64,000 nucleotides of DNA from Bacillus sp. AFS015802 (GCF_002561455.1 NZ_NTUP01000074.1:1-64000), one strand, 5' to 3'. Positions 17,433 through 26,985 are shown, numbered from the stretch's first letter. Made by a program: numbers and translations. The notes: generated by a model from the sequence alone, not told the origin.

Positions 17433-19364
17433 ATGTCAGAAGTAGTGAAAATGCAGTTCCCTGATGGAAATGTCAAGGAGTTTCCAAAGGGTACGACAAC
17501 AGAAGAGATTGCTGCGTCCATCAGTCCGGGACTGAAGAAGAAGGCGCTGGCTGGAAAAATAAATGGTGAAATGATCGACCTGCGTACAGGAATTCAAGAA
17601 GATGGAGCAATTGAAATCGTGACGGCTCCATCAGCGGATGCCCTTGAAGTCCTTCGTCACAGTACCGCCCATTTAATGGCACAGGCCATCAAACGTTTAT
17701 ATCCAGAAACGAAGCTAGGGATCGGTCCGGTCATTGAAGGCGGATTCTATTACGATATCGATTCAGAGCATTCGTTCACTCCGGAGGATCTTCCGGTGAT
17801 CGAGAAGGAAATGAAGAAGATCACAGGTGAAAACCTGGAAGTGATCCGTAAAGAAGTCAGCCGCGACGAGGCGCAGAAAATGTATGAGGAAATCGGAGAC
17901 GAGTACAAGCTTGAACTCCTTGAAGCCATTCCTGCAGGGGAGCAGGTTTCCATTTACGAGCAAGGTGAATTCTTCGACCTTTGCCGTGGGGTCCACATCC
18001 CGTCTACGAATAAAATCAAAGAATTCAAGCTGCTGAGCATTGCCGGTGCTTACTGGCGCGGGAACAGCGATAATAAAATGCTTCAACGTATTTACGGTAC
18101 CGCGTTCTTCAATAAAGAAGATCTTGAGGAGCATCTTCGCCTTTTAGAAGAAGCGAAAGAGCGTGATCACCGTAAGATCGGGAAAGAATTGAACCTATTC
18201 ATGAACTCGCAAAAAGTGGGACAAGGACTGCCGATGTGGCTTCCTAAAGGTGCGACGATCCGCCGCATCATCGAACGTTACATCGTGGATAAAGAAGAGC
18301 GTCTGGGCTATGACCACGTCTACACTCCAATCATGGGTAGCGTAGAACTTTACAAAACAAGCGGTCACTGGGATCACTATCAGGAGAACATGTTCCCTGT
18401 CATGGAGATGGATAATGAAGATCTTGTCCTTCGCCCGATGAACTGCCCGCACCATATGATGATTTACAAAAACGGCATCCACAGCTACCGTGAGCTTCCG
18501 ATCCGTATTGCTGAGCTTGGCACGATGCACCGTTACGAATTGTCTGGAGCCCTTTCTGGCCTGCAGCGTGTACGCGGGATGACTCTGAATGATGCCCATA
18601 TCTTCGTGCGTCCCGACCAAATCAAGGAAGAGTTCAAGCGTGTTGTACGCCTTGTTCAAGAAGTATACAAAGACTTTGATCTGAATGACTATTCGTTCCG
18701 TCTTTCGTATCGTGATCCTGAAGATACTGAGAAGTACTTTGATGACGATGAGATGTGGAACCGTGCACAGGGCATGATCAAGGAAGCGATGGATGAGCTG
18801 GATGTCGAGTACTTCGAAGCAGAAGGGGAAGCGGCATTCTACGGCCCTAAACTGGACGTTCAAGTGAAAACGGCATTGGGGAAAGAAGAAACATTATCCA
18901 CAGTTCAATTGGACTTCTTACTTCCAGAGCGCTTTGATCTGACTTACGTTGGAGAAGACGGGAAGCAGCACCGTCCGGTTGTTATCCACCGTGGGGTTGT
19001 TTCCACTATGGAACGCTTCGTGGCCTTCCTGATCGAAGAATACAAAGGAGCATTCCCGACATGGCTCGCTCCAACGCAGGTTCAGGTGATCCCGGTTTCT
19101 CCGGATGTTCACTTCGACTACGCGAAAGAAGTGAAAGAAAAGCTTCAGGCTGAAGGACTTCGTGTGGATATCGATGACCGTAATGAAAAGATCGGTTACA
19201 AGATCCGTGAAGCACAGATGAGTAAAGTTCCTTACATGCTTGTGGTGGGAGACAATGAAATCAAGGAAACGGCCGTCAACGTCCGTAAATACGGAGAGCA
19301 AAAATCCGAAACTATCTCCCTTGATGAATTCATTGGCCACATCACAAAAGAAGCGAATCGATAA
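17433..19364 (+). CDS. thrS: Threonyl-tRNA synthetase
   Basis: Class II synthetase that charges tRNA-Thr. The 643 residues comprise an N-terminal TGS domain (about 1-62), an editing domain with [10 protein letters not shown] (zinc-type HxxxH), the catalytic core with motif 2 RPMNCPHHM and zinc-ligand cysteine, and an anticodon-binding domain (about 540-643). TTTTAAGGAGTG precedes the ATG. It is monocistronic behind a threonine T-box. A 17-base inverted repeat follows the stop instead of an ordinary T-tailed terminator. Confidence 0.98.
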   Translation: MSEVVKMQFPDGNVKEFPKGTTTEEIAASISPGLKKKALAGKINGEMIDLRTGIQEDGAIEIVTAPSADALEVLRHSTAHLMAQAIKRLYPETKLGIGPVIEGGFYYDIDSEHSFTPEDLPVIEKEMKKITGENLEVIRKEVSRDEAQKMYEEIGDEYKLELLEAIPAGEQVSIYEQGEFFDLCRGVHIPSTNKIKEFKLLSIAGAYWRGNSDNKMLQRIYGTAFFNKEDLEEHLRLLEEAKERDHRKIGKELNLFMNSQKVGQGLPMWLPKGATIRRIIERYIVDKEERLGYDHVYTPIMGSVELYKTSGHWDHYQENMFPVMEMDNEDLVLRPMNCPHHMMIYKNGIHSYRELPIRIAELGTMHRYELSGALSGLQRVRGMTLNDAHIFVRPDQIKEEFKRVVRLVQEVYKDFDLNDYSFRLSYRDPEDTEKYFDDDEMWNRAQGMIKEAMDELDVEYFEAEGEAAFYGPKLDVQVKTALGKEETLSTVQLDFLLPERFDLTYVGEDGKQHRPVVIHRGVVSTMERFVAFLIEEYKGAFPTWLAPTQVQVIPVSPDVHFDYAKEVKEKLQAEGLRVDIDDRNEKIGYKIREAQMSKVPYMLVVGDNEIKETAVNVRKYGEQKSETISLDEFIGHITKEANR

Positions 19365-19372
19365 AATCGGAT

Positions 19373-19437
19373 GAGGGACGGACCTCCAAATGGTCATTGT
19401 GGTTTACCATAATGTTTCCGTTGGAGGTCCGTCCCTC
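19373..19437. repeat. 17-base perfect inverted repeat after thrS
   Basis: The left arm (19373-19389) and right arm (19421-19437) are exact reverse complements; the arm begins GAGGGACGGACCTCC. The 31-base loop contains ATGGT and ACCAT, which extend the structure. No T run follows on the + strand, so it is not a standard terminator. Confidence 0.9.
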
Positions 19438-19517
19438 CCGTATAAATTTCAAAAAAACTGTTGCACTCTCCTAAGATGTCTGATATTATGAAATACGTTG
19501 TGATATTAAATGATTAT

Positions 19518-19546
19518 TTGACAGCGGTATTGTCATGTGATATAGT
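19518..19546 (+). promoter_or_regulatory. infC operon promoter
   Basis: Consensus -35 TTGACA (19518-19523) and TATAGT (19541-19546) separated by 17 bases; start expected near 19553. Confidence 0.85.
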
Positions 19547-19552
19547 ATCTAA

Positions 19553-19707
19553 GGTGAATTGAATACAGTTTGGTACAAGCAGAAGCTACCCGCTTCTCAC
19601 CTGAATAACGCGTTAAAGCTGTTTACAGGTATGTGATTGACTATTAAAGCCATTAATATATGCTTAATAATCAGGTGCGGGTGTTTCGACACTCGCATCT
19701 TTTTTTG
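19553..19707 (+). promoter_or_regulatory. L20-type leader and attenuator
   Basis: Structured leader of the infC-rpmI-rplT operon. It ends in a terminator at 19673-19707 in which AGGTGCGGGTG pairs with CACTCGCATCT, followed by seven T. In B. subtilis excess ribosomal protein L20 binds this leader and causes premature termination. Identification rests on position and the terminator; I did not verify the full L20 site. Confidence 0.8.
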
Positions 19708-19785
19708 TGTGTTGCACGCAAAAAAGGACGCGAGTGCGTCGGCCAAAGCCGTGTATTCTTTTAATAAACCTTGGAGGTGCTAATT

Positions 19786-20301
19786 ATTAGCAAAGACATG
19801 ATCTTAAACGAAACGATTCGTGCCCGTGAAGTACGTCTTATCGATCAAAACGGTGAGCAGCTTGGAATCAAATCCAAGAATGAAGCTCTTGAAATTGCTG
19901 AACGTGTAAACCTTGATCTTGTTCTTGTTGCTCCAAATGCAAAACCACCCGTTGCTCGTATCATGGACTACGGTAAGTTTAAGTTTGAACAACAGAAGAA
20001 AGAAAAAGAAGCACGTAAGAATCAGAAGATCATCAATCTTAAAGAGGTGCGCCTAAGCCCTACGATTGATGAGCATGATTTCAACACAAAGCTTCGTAAT
20101 GCTCGTAAGTTCCTTGAAAAAGGAGACAAAGTTAAAGCGTCAATCCGATTTAAAGGTCGTGCGATCACGCACAAAGAAATTGGTCAACGCGTTCTGGATC
20201 GCTTCAGTGATGAGTGTAAAGATGTAGCAACCGTTGAATCAAAACCGAAAATGGATGGTCGCAGTATGTTCTTGGTGCTTGCACCAGTTAACGAAAAATA
20301 A
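19786..20301 (+). CDS. infC: Translation initiation factor IF-3 (ATT start)
   Basis: IF-3 prevents subunit association and proofreads the start codon. The 171-residue product reads (M)[20 protein letters not shown], with [18 protein letters not shown] in the N-domain/linker and the C-domain ending [12 protein letters not shown]. The start is the rare ATT at 19786, seven bases after GGAGGTG, exactly as in B. subtilis and E. coli infC, where it permits IF-3 autocontrol. An in-frame ATG at 19798 is too far from that site, and a TTG at 19771 overlaps it. Confidence 0.95.
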   Translation: MSKDMILNETIRAREVRLIDQNGEQLGIKSKNEALEIAERVNLDLVLVAPNAKPPVARIMDYGKFKFEQQKKEKEARKNQKIINLKEVRLSPTIDEHDFNTKLRNARKFLEKGDKVKASIRFKGRAITHKEIGQRVLDRFSDECKDVATVESKPKMDGRSMFLVLAPVNEK

Positions 20302-20324
20302 AGGACCCGAGGAGGAAAAGCATC

Positions 20325-20525
20325 ATGCCAAAAATGAAAACTCACCGCGGCTCAGCTAAGCGTTTCAAGAAAACAGGTTCTGGTAAACTTAAACGTTCAC
20401 ACGCTTACACAAGCCACTTATTCGCAAACAAATCTACTAAAGCAAAGCGTAAGCTACGTAAAGCGGCTGTTGTCTCTAAAGGAGATTTCAAACGCATTCG
20501 TCATATGCTTGACAACCTAAAATAA
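20325..20525 (+). CDS. rpmI: Ribosomal protein bL35
   Basis: Large-subunit protein L35: 66 residues, very basic, beginning [26 protein letters not shown] precedes the ATG. It is the middle gene of infC-rpmI-rplT, 23 bases after infC, and is co-regulated with L20. Confidence 0.98.
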   Translation: MPKMKTHRGSAKRFKKTGSGKLKRSHAYTSHLFANKSTKAKRKLRKAAVVSKGDFKRIRHMLDNLK

Positions 20526-20535
20526 GAAGTAATAG

Positions 20536-20913
<378 letters not shown>

Positions 20914-20939
20914 TACCTGCTGACTAAGTTAGCAGATCA

Positions 20940-20970
20940 AAAGGACTGGCCACTGGCCGGTCCTTTCTTA
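20940..20970 (+). terminator. Terminator after rplT
   Basis: AAAGGACTGGCC pairs with GGCCGGTCCTTT across a three-base loop, followed by a short T-containing tail. A smaller hairpin (CTGCTGAC/GTTAGCAG) precedes it. Confidence 0.85.
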
Positions 20971-21257
20971 TAATCTCTTTTTATCATTTTGTAGTACTGT
21001 ACATAAGGTCTGCTAAGGATGAATCGATTAGGTGTGAATAATGGGGAGGAGAACTGCTAGCGTTATCCAACACCTCCATAGCTTCGCTTCCCCATTCACG
21101 TACGATACCCGACGAAGTTTACGTAGCTCACCTCACTATCTTTAATAGATAGAGCAAAAAAGTGATAATGAAAAATCTAATATAAAACAAAATTTTTCTC
21201 CTTGAAACGAAGCTATTTTCTACTTATCTTTGAACTTTAAGGATACATGCTTGAAAA
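20971..21257. other. Gene-free stretch with a long hairpin
   Basis: No gene is visible. The segment 21034-21099 folds back on itself: GTGAAT (21034) pairs with ATTCAC (21094) and GGGGA (21043) with TCCCC (21089), with a three-base bulge on the left arm. A second small hairpin lies near 21135-21153. Confidence 0.4.
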
Positions 21258-21509
21258 GTTGATTGGAGCGGAAGGATGCTCGACTCCTGCGGGAATAGCT
21301 GGACAGCTCGAAAAGCGGAGACGGCTTGCTCAGCCCCGACAAGCATAAGGTGGATGGACCTAGAAGGCGCTTTTTGCCTTCTTGGACCATTTAACTTATG
21401 ACCTCGAGGGGCTAGCCGTTGGAGCCGGACAGGTGAGACCCCACAGGCGCAGCCGAGGAGGCTCACCGCCAGCCCCGCGGAAAGCGAGCATCCTGGAGCG
21501 GAAATCAAC
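21258..21509. repeat. Modular palindromic repeat, long copy B
   Basis: This 252-base copy begins GTTGATTGGAGCGGAAGG and ends AGCGGAAATCAAC, imperfect inverted termini. A 126-base insert is bounded by GGACAG at 21301 and 21427. Inside the insert ATGGACCTAGAAGGC pairs with GCCTTCTTGGACCAT. It shares its blocks with the copies at 9992 and 54248. Confidence 0.92.
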
Positions 21510-21590
21510 TACTACTTACTCATCTAAGGTACTTAGGTAGTTTGAGAATAATGTTCTTATATCAATCAAACCAGAAAGCAGGTAGAAATC

Positions 21591-21869
21591 ATGGATACAT
21601 TAACAGGGATTTTATATCTATATGCCGTTATCATCAACTTCATAGGCTTTACGGTCATGGGAAGGGATAAGAAAAAAGCAAAGCGACACGAATACCGGAT
21701 CAGCGAACGGGTATTGTGGCAGATTGCGATTGTAGGAGGGAGCGTAGGGGCTTACATAGGGATGAAAATCTACCGTCATAAAACCAGGCATAAACAGTTC
21801 GCCATTGGTATTCCACTCCTCGTCATGCTTCACTGCGTGCTGTTCATCTGGCTGAACGCGAAACTGTAG
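21591..21869 (+). CDS. ysdA: DUF1294 membrane protein YsdA
   Basis: Small membrane protein of 92 residues with two to three hydrophobic helices (near 5-22 and 70-88). The DUF1294 signature is present: FTVMGRDKKKAKR, RISERVLWQIAIVGGSVGAY and RHKTRHKQF. Function is unknown. GAAAGCAGG precedes the ATG. It follows rplT as in B. subtilis, but is separated from it here by a 252-base repeat element. Confidence 0.9.
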   Translation: MDTLTGILYLYAVIINFIGFTVMGRDKKKAKRHEYRISERVLWQIAIVGGSVGAYIGMKIYRHKTRHKQFAIGIPLLVMLHCVLFIWLNAKL

Positions 21870-21966
21870 CAACCAAAGTTTTTCATTCTTTAACCCGTCT
21901 CCCTGACATACGATATAGAGAGTATGTAGAAACAGCTTAGAAAAGCAGAAGGAGGTCGCGTTAGCC

Positions 21967-22536
21967 ATGGACGAACGGTTGGTTGCTGCATTCGCCCTGA
22001 TGGAATCAAGCGGATATATGGCTCCTGTTCTGTTTATCTTATTTCATGTCCTGAGGCAGTTTCTGTTCATTCCCGTCGCCCTTGTCTGTATGGCGGGAGG
22101 GGTCCTGTTCGGAAGCCTCTTCGGCACGTTGTATTCATTGATCGGATTAACGCTCTTATCTGTCACTTTTTATTTTGTCATCAAAGGCTTCAAATCCTTT
22201 TATGAAAAGCTTCTGAGGCTGAAGGAAAAATGGTTCGGACGGAATGCCACCCTCACCACGGGCCAGATCGCGGTGCTCAGGTTGATCCCATTTGTCCATT
22301 ATCAGCTCCTTAACCTTTGCCTGCTCGAGCGAAAGAAGGAGCTCAGACCCTTCGTTCGTGCCTCCGTCCTTTCCAACATTCCCCTGGCGTTTTTTTACAC
22401 GGTATTCGGCCAATACATCAAACAATTTTCCCCGCCCATTCTCGTTATGATCTTCATCGCACTTATCGTCCTGTTTTACCTGCTGAGAGAAAAAGTAAGG
22501 GTCATTCAGTGGAGGGAGTTTTTTCCCGGTAAATAA
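21967..22536 (+). CDS. TVP38/TMEM64 (VTT/DedA-like) membrane protein
   Basis: Integral membrane protein of 189 residues. The family core is visible at about 38-60 (VCMAGGVLFGSLFGTLYSLIG), followed by a cytoplasmic loop and the conserved segment AVLRLIPFVHYQLLN; two further C-terminal helices are predicted. The family includes lipid scramblase-like and undecaprenyl-phosphate transport proteins, but no activity can be assigned here. AAGGAGG lies 12 bases before the ATG. B. subtilis has paralogues elsewhere. Confidence 0.85.
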   Translation: MDERLVAAFALMESSGYMAPVLFILFHVLRQFLFIPVALVCMAGGVLFGSLFGTLYSLIGLTLLSVTFYFVIKGFKSFYEKLLRLKEKWFGRNATLTTGQIAVLRLIPFVHYQLLNLCLLERKKELRPFVRASVLSNIPLAFFYTVFGQYIKQFSPPILVMIFIALIVLFYLLREKVRVIQWREFFPGK

Positions 22537-22540
22537 AATC

Positions 22541-22573
22541 AAAAAAACGACCAGCTCTGCTAGTCGTTTTTTT
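22541..22573. terminator. Bidirectional terminator
   Basis: AAAAAAACGAC pairs with AGTCGTTTTTTT around a C-bulged stem with loop TCT. A-rich and T-rich flanks serve convergent genes on both strands. Confidence 0.85.
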
Positions 22574-22958
22574 GTTGGTTTTTTTGAAGGAATTCGTGAA
22601 TCGGACTTTTCCAATCAAGTTTCGCGTTGGGGTAACGTTCTTTGATTTCGTTCTGCAGGTATTCGAAGTCCTCCCGGGTGAGGCCTTTTAAGGAGGAGAC
22701 ATTTTTCGTCCAGACGAAGATGGAAACCACTTCGAAAGACGTTTCTGTCGCCCCGAGATATTTCTCCCCTTCAAATCGGACGCCCTTGTACGTTATGTGA
22801 AAATTTTTACGGACATTTTCCTGATCATCGAGAAAATAAAAACGTTTCTGCTCCTGGGCAAGCTCCAGTTTGCGCTTTGGATTTATGATGTATTTGACGC
22901 TGCTATATAAAAGATAAAGAATAAGGAAAAAAATCACTAACCGAATAAGCCAAAGCAT
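22560..22958 (-). CDS. ysdB: YsdB, sigma-W pathway protein
   Basis: A 132-residue protein with an N-terminal transmembrane helix (MLWLIRLVIFFLILYLLYSS) and a soluble domain containing FEGEKYLGATETSFEVVSI and LDWKSPIHEFL. It matches my memory of B. subtilis YsdB, whose role is unclear. ATG 22958 is chosen because GGAGG lies eight bases upstream; more upstream ATGs overlap that site. A TGAAAC/CGTA sigma-W promoter precedes it, so membrane or cell-wall stress control is likely. It is convergent with the TVP38 gene, unlike the simple ysdA-ysdB-ysdC run. Confidence 0.88.
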   Translation of the reverse strand: MLWLIRLVIFFLILYLLYSSVKYIINPKRKLELAQEQKRFYFLDDQENVRKNFHITYKGVRFEGEKYLGATETSFEVVSIFVWTKNVSSLKGLTREDFEYLQNEIKERYPNAKLDWKSPIHEFLQKNQQKND

Positions 22959-22997
22959 AACCATTACCTCCATAGGCATATTTCTTCCACTATTATT

Positions 22998-23023
22998 TAC
23001 GATGAAAACAGAAAAAGGTTTCA
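22998..23023 (-). promoter_or_regulatory. Sigma-W promoter of ysdB
   Basis: On the - strand TGAAAC (23023-23018) and CGTA (23001-22998) are separated by 16 bases, the exact extracytoplasmic sigma-W consensus, about 40 bases before the ysdB start. Confidence 0.8.
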
Positions 23024-23100
23024 TATTATTTAAAATTTGCTCGAAAATTTGTCATACTAAGAGGGTGAGTCAAAAAATAAATGCCTCGGGGAGTTTTAAA

Positions 23101-23589
23101 ATGAATATTGAAACGTTATTGGATATGCAGAAAAAGCTTGATCATCACATCGAAGAGCAACACGGTTTGGAAAAGGAAGATTTGATCGATAAGAAAATCC
23201 TTGCCCTGCTCGTCGAGGTGGGGGAACTGGCAAACGAAACGAGAAGCTTCAAATTCTGGAGCACGAAACCATCTTCCTCTAAGGACGTGATCCTGGAAGA
23301 ATTCGTCGACGGCGTGCATTTCATCCTGTCACTTGGAATTGAAATCGGGATCCAGCAATTTGACTTGGGAGAGACGAATTATGCGAATGAAGATGTGACA
23401 AAGCAATTCCTAACCGTGTTTAAATATGCCAACCACTTTGCCGAAGAACGTTCGGTTGAACATTTCCAGGAGTTATTCAGACACTATGTATACCTTGGGG
23501 AGCTGCTCGGGTTCTCCCATGAAGAAGTGTTCGATGCCTATGTGAAGAAAAATGAAGTGAATTATAATCGCCAAAAAGAAGGATATTAA
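23101..23589 (+). CDS. Dimeric all-alpha dUTP diphosphatase
   Basis: Hydrolyses dUTP to dUMP and pyrophosphate, limiting uracil in DNA. The 162-residue helical protein shows the all-alpha NTP pyrophosphatase metal motifs: EVGELANETRSFKFW (ExxE) near 43 and LEEFVDGVHFILSLG (ExxD) near 69. ATG 23101 is chosen with GGGGAG upstream; the longer in-frame ORF from 23002 runs across the divergent ysdB promoter. It lies between ysdB and ysdC, where B. subtilis 168 has no such gene to my knowledge. Confidence 0.9.
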   Translation: MNIETLLDMQKKLDHHIEEQHGLEKEDLIDKKILALLVEVGELANETRSFKFWSTKPSSSKDVILEEFVDGVHFILSLGIEIGIQQFDLGETNYANEDVTKQFLTVFKYANHFAEERSVEHFQELFRHYVYLGELLGFSHEEVFDAYVKKNEVNYNRQKEGY

Positions 23590-23633
23590 TCAATGGATTC
23601 TTCCCATTCATAGTAAAGAAGATTCAGGAAATT

Positions 23634-23662
23634 TTGATGAATCACACAGATTTTAGTATAAT
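23634..23662 (+). promoter_or_regulatory. ysdC promoter
   Basis: TTGATG (23634-23639) and TATAAT (23657-23662) with a 17-base spacer. Confidence 0.7.
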
Positions 23663-23694
23663 GAAAGGGAATGAACATTTAGGGGGTCGAAACA

Positions 23695-24780
23695 ATGGCA
23701 AAACTAGACGAAACATTGACAATGCTTAAGGATCTGACCGATGCAAAAGGTGTACCGGGTAATGAGAGAGAAGTACGGGAAGTCATGAAGAAATACATAG
23801 AGCCTTTTGCAGATGAAGTGACGACAGATAATCTCGGGAGCCTGATCGCAAAAAAAGTCGGCGATGAGAATGGTCCCAAGATCATGGTGGCAGGCCACTT
23901 GGATGAAGTCGGATTCATGATCACACAAATCGACAGCAAAGGGTTCCTGCGCTTTCAAACCGTAGGAGGCTGGTGGTCACAGGTCATGCTTGCCCAGCGT
24001 GTGACGATTGTGACTAGCACTGGGGAAGTAACGGGTGTGATTGGTTCCAAACCGCCACATATCCTGCCTCCTGAAGCCCGTAAAAAGCCGGTCGATATCA
24101 AAGATATGTTCATCGATATCGGTGCTTCAAGCCGCGAAGAAGTACAGGAATGGGGAGTGAAGCCGGGAGATATGGTTGTCCCTCATTTCGAATTCACGGT
24201 GATGAATAACGAGAAGATGCTCCTTGCGAAAGCATGGGATAACCGCATCGGATGCGCGATCGCCATCGACGTATTGAGAAACCTGAAGGATGAGAAGCAT
24301 CCAAACGTTGTATATGGTGTCGGTACGGTACAGGAAGAAGTGGGTCTGCGTGGAGCGAGAACGTCGGCTGCCAAGATTCAGCCGGACATCGCATTTGGCG
24401 TGGACGTTGGAATCGCAGGGGATACTCCTGGTGTTTCCGATAAAGAAGCGTCAAGCAAGATGGGTGAAGGTCCACAGATCATCCTGTATGATGCGTCCAT
24501 GGTTTCCCACAAAGGATTGCGTGACTTTGTAACGGATACAGCGGATGAGCATAATATCCCGTATCAATTCGATGCCATCGCCGGCGGTGGAACGGATTCA
24601 GGTGCGATCCACTTAACAGCGAATGGAGTCCCAGCCTTGTCCATCACTGTGGCAACGCGCTATATTCATTCCCATGCAGCGATGTTGCATCGTGATGACT
24701 ACGAAAATGCCGTTAAACTGATTACCGAAGTGATCAAGAAGCTTGATCGTGATACAGTGGCGAAGATTACGTTTGATTGA
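23695..24780 (+). CDS. ysdC: M42 family aminopeptidase YsdC
   Basis: Zinc/cobalt aminopeptidase of the M42 (PepA/TET-like) family, expected to form a large oligomer that trims peptides. The 361-residue protein has metal-binding segments [10 protein letters not shown] (H and D), [11 protein letters not shown] (catalytic EE), [12 protein letters not shown] (D) and [10 protein letters not shown] (H). AGGGGG precedes the ATG. It has its own promoter and a strong terminator. Confidence 0.93.
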   Translation: MAKLDETLTMLKDLTDAKGVPGNEREVREVMKKYIEPFADEVTTDNLGSLIAKKVGDENGPKIMVAGHLDEVGFMITQIDSKGFLRFQTVGGWWSQVMLAQRVTIVTSTGEVTGVIGSKPPHILPPEARKKPVDIKDMFIDIGASSREEVQEWGVKPGDMVVPHFEFTVMNNEKMLLAKAWDNRIGCAIAIDVLRNLKDEKHPNVVYGVGTVQEEVGLRGARTSAAKIQPDIAFGVDVGIAGDTPGVSDKEASSKMGEGPQIILYDASMVSHKGLRDFVTDTADEHNIPYQFDAIAGGGTDSGAIHLTANGVPALSITVATRYIHSHAAMLHRDDYENAVKLITEVIKKLDRDTVAKITFD

Positions 24781-24789
24781 TTGTAATGA

Positions 24790-24822
24790 AGGAGACCCTT
24801 GTACATCAGGGTCTCTTTTTTT
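24790..24822 (+). terminator. Terminator after ysdC
   Basis: GAGACCCT pairs with AGGGTCTC, followed by seven T. Confidence 0.9.
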
Positions 24823-24826
24823 GTGT

Positions 24827-25369
24827 TTAAAACGTCATTTCACCCGACAAGGTCATATCCGCACCAATCGTTTTTTTGATGATGCGGACGGCGCTTTCAT
24901 TGTCTTCATCCGTTTCCGAAGCCATGCAGTCCTTTGGTATCGACATTTCATACTCCCTCATATAGGCATCATTGGCTGTGTACAGGACACAGATGTCACC
25001 GGCGATTCCTGTTAAAATGAGGTTCCCTACGTCAAGCTGATGAAGCAAAATATCAAGCTGCGTTCCGAAAAAGCAGGAGTGCTTCGGCTTGATGATAAAA
25101 TAATCGTCCGTATCGGGATGCAGTTTTTCAATCACCTTTTCCCCTTTTCCTTTTTTGCATTCTTCAATGATGTCATTCATATTGTCCTGCCACAGCCCGT
25201 AATTGTCATTCACATAAATGACCGGTACCCCGGCTTCCTTTGCCCGCTTCTTCAATTCGTGAATGTTTCCGACGATTTTCAATGTGTTTTCGTATAAATC
25301 CTCTCCGCCTTGGAAATCAAAGGTATTAATCATGTCGATGATCAATAAGGCGCTTTTATTTTGACTCAT
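24827..25369 (-). CDS. Isochorismatase-family cysteine hydrolase
   Basis: A 180-residue cysteine hydrolase of the isochorismatase/nicotinamidase superfamily. The catalytic triad is visible: D in ALLIIDMINTF, K in IIKPKHSCF, and C in GIAGDICVLYTA, preceded by the usual cis-peptide region. Substrate cannot be told; nicotinamide-like amides are typical of relatives. ATG 25369 is chosen with AAGGGGAAA upstream; 15 residues of the longer ORF are discarded. It is transcribed towards ysdC and away from sspI. Confidence 0.88.
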   Translation of the reverse strand: MSQNKSALLIIDMINTFDFQGGEDLYENTLKIVGNIHELKKRAKEAGVPVIYVNDNYGLWQDNMNDIIEECKKGKGEKVIEKLHPDTDDYFIIKPKHSCFFGTQLDILLHQLDVGNLILTGIAGDICVLYTANDAYMREYEMSIPKDCMASETDEDNESAVRIIKKTIGADMTLSGEMTF

Positions 25370-25463
25370 ACATCCGTTTCCCCTTCCTTTTCTGTGATAT
25401 TTTTTCATTACCACCGAAAGAGTCTAGCTAAAACAAAATCAAGGGGGAATTTTAAATGGTGAA

Positions 25464-25499
25464 ATAAAAACAAGGGCAACCCTTTTTAAAGGATTGCCC
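25464..25499 (-). terminator. Terminator after sspI
   Basis: On the - strand GGGCAATCCTT pairs with AAGGGTTGCCC, followed by TTGTTTTTATT. Confidence 0.85.
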
Positions 25500-25505
25500 A
25501 TGCAT

Positions 25506-25727
25506 TTATTGCGGTTGTTGCTGCTGCAATGATTCCTCCAGTGTTTCAAGGACCATTTTTTGTTCCTGGGGATCGGCGTTTTGCCAGAAGACTTCAAGAA
25601 GTACACCCAGACCTGGAAGGGTTTTTTCTTCTCCCCCCTGGATGGCGTCAACGATGGTGTCTCTCAGTTCGTCCTGGTTGTTGCCAGATACGTTGTGTAT
25701 GATCGCTTTTCGTAAGTTAAGATTCAT
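25506..25727 (-). CDS. sspI: Small acid-soluble spore protein SspI
   Basis: Minor spore-core protein of 73 residues. It closely resembles B. subtilis Ssp[48 protein letters not shown] 25727 has AAGGAG upstream; the 18-residue longer ORF is rejected. Forespore (sigma-G) expression is expected from the family; CATCCTA at 25749-25755 (- strand) could be part of a -10 but is not convincing. It is divergent from ysgA as in B. subtilis. Confidence 0.95.
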   Translation of the reverse strand: MNLNLRKAIIHNVSGNNQDELRDTIVDAIQGGEEKTLPGLGVLLEVFWQNADPQEQKMVLETLEESLQQQQPQ

Positions 25728-25852
25728 CACACATTTCTCCTTTTTCGATAGGATGAGGAATTCATTGTTATCTTGTCTCAAATTGAATTTATTATGTAAG
25801 AAAGTTAAGGTATAATGAGACCCTGAATAGTCATTTAAAGGAGCGGATACGA

Positions 25853-26614
25853 TTGAAGTATATTCAATCCTCGAAAAATCCTGTTGTAAAGCAGTGGAAG
25901 AAATTATTGACCAAAAAGGAACGGGATCTCACCCGTACATATATCATTGAAGGTTTTCATCTCGTGGAAGAAGCATTGAAGCAGGAGGATACGGTCCTTG
26001 AGCTGATCGTTGTGGAAGGAATCGATCTTCCACAGAAATGGACAGTGGACGATGTGTCCATCACCATGGTTTCGGATGAAGTCGGAAAAGTCCTGACCGA
26101 TACCGAGACATCACAAGGCGTATTTGCCATTTGTAAGCAAAAAGAAGCTGAGCATGAACTGGGCAGGGCTTCAACCCTGATGCTTCTCGACGGCCTCCAG
26201 GATCCCGGGAATATTGGAACGATCATCCGCACAGCCGATGCGGCAGGGATGGATATGGTCGTTTTAGGGAAAGGGACGGTTGACCCTTATAATCCAAAAG
26301 TATTACGCTCGGCACAAGGAAGCCACTTTCATATCCCGATTGTCAGAAAGGAACTTCCTGAAACCATTTCGGCACTGAAAGAACGCGGCATCCCCGTGTA
26401 TGGGACGGCTCTGGAAAATGGAGTGGAGTATACGACGATCCAGCCTAGCTCTTCATATGCCCTCATTGTAGGAAACGAGGGAAATGGCATGTCGAAGGAC
26501 CTTTTAACAGAAACGGATCAGAATCTCTACATCCCTATTTACGGCAAGAGTGAATCATTGAACGTAGCGATAGCGGCAGGGATTTTATTATACTATTTTA
26601 AAAATGGGCAGTGA
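25853..26614 (+). CDS. ysgA: TrmH-family RNA methyltransferase YsgA
   Basis: SPOUT-class 2'-O-ribose methyltransferase of 253 residues acting on rRNA or tRNA; exact target unknown. An N-terminal substrate-binding domain (about 1-95) precedes the SPOUT fold. The three motifs are [32 protein letters not shown], and [17 protein letters not shown] with the trefoil-knot residues. TTG 25853 is the start, with AAAGGAG nine bases upstream. TATAAT at 25811 is a likely -10 with a poor -35. Confidence 0.93.
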   Translation: MKYIQSSKNPVVKQWKKLLTKKERDLTRTYIIEGFHLVEEALKQEDTVLELIVVEGIDLPQKWTVDDVSITMVSDEVGKVLTDTETSQGVFAICKQKEAEHELGRASTLMLLDGLQDPGNIGTIIRTADAAGMDMVVLGKGTVDPYNPKVLRSAQGSHFHIPIVRKELPETISALKERGIPVYGTALENGVEYTTIQPSSSYALIVGNEGNGMSKDLLTETDQNLYIPIYGKSESLNVAIAAGILLYYFKNGQ

Positions 26615-26629
26615 ATTTCGTGAAAAGGT

Positions 26630-26658
26630 TTGAATTATGCCGTGAAATTCACTATAAT
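26630..26658 (+). promoter_or_regulatory. pheST promoter
   Basis: TTGAAT (26630-26635) and TATAAT (26653-26658) separated by 17 bases. Confidence 0.8.
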
Positions 26659-26664
26659 AATGCA

Positions 26665-26932
26665 CATATAACTTTAAAAACGTTGAAAGAGGAAAGTAGC
26701 ACATGACCTTCTTCAAGGGAGAGGATGCCTAAGACTGCAAGCATCCTTAAGAAAACATGGTGTGAACATTTCACCTCTCGAGTTGGCATCGGGACCATTC
26801 TTTTGATCAGAATGTAAAGATGCTCCGGCAAAGCCGTTATCCGAATGAAGTGAGTATGTCCCCTGGTGGATATGCTTATAAGGGTGGTACCGCGATATAA
26901 ACCTCGTCCCTTTTTGGGATGGGGTTTTTTTA
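26665..26932 (+). promoter_or_regulatory. T-box riboswitch, phenylalanine specifier
   Basis: tRNA-Phe-sensing leader of pheST. A candidate TTC specifier lies at 26770-26772 within stem I. The T-box AGGGTGGTACCGCG is at 26881-26894, and the terminator (ACCTCGTCCC against GGGATGGGGT, then seven T) is at 26901-26932. Confidence 0.95.
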
Positions 26933-26985
26933 TTTGTTCTAAAAAGGTACCCGTTCGGAGGATATACATTAAAGGAGGAAGAATA

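Noticed and set aside
18195-18863. Long antisense ORF inside thrS (and similar shadows in polA, phoR, pheT, mutS2)
   Set aside because: Antisense to highly conserved coding sequence, no ribosome binding sites, and amino-acid composition of a reverse-frame shadow.
21224-21508. Antisense ORF across repeat copy B, and ORFs at 9867-10082 and 54168-54419
   Set aside because: They are translations of the palindromic element, with no start signals.
25439-25651. 70-residue - strand ORF overlapping sspI
   Set aside because: It overlaps sspI out of frame and runs through the sspI terminator.
26866-26985. 40-residue N-terminal extension of pheS
   Set aside because: It covers the T-box antiterminator and terminator; ATG 26986 has AAAGGAGGA upstream.
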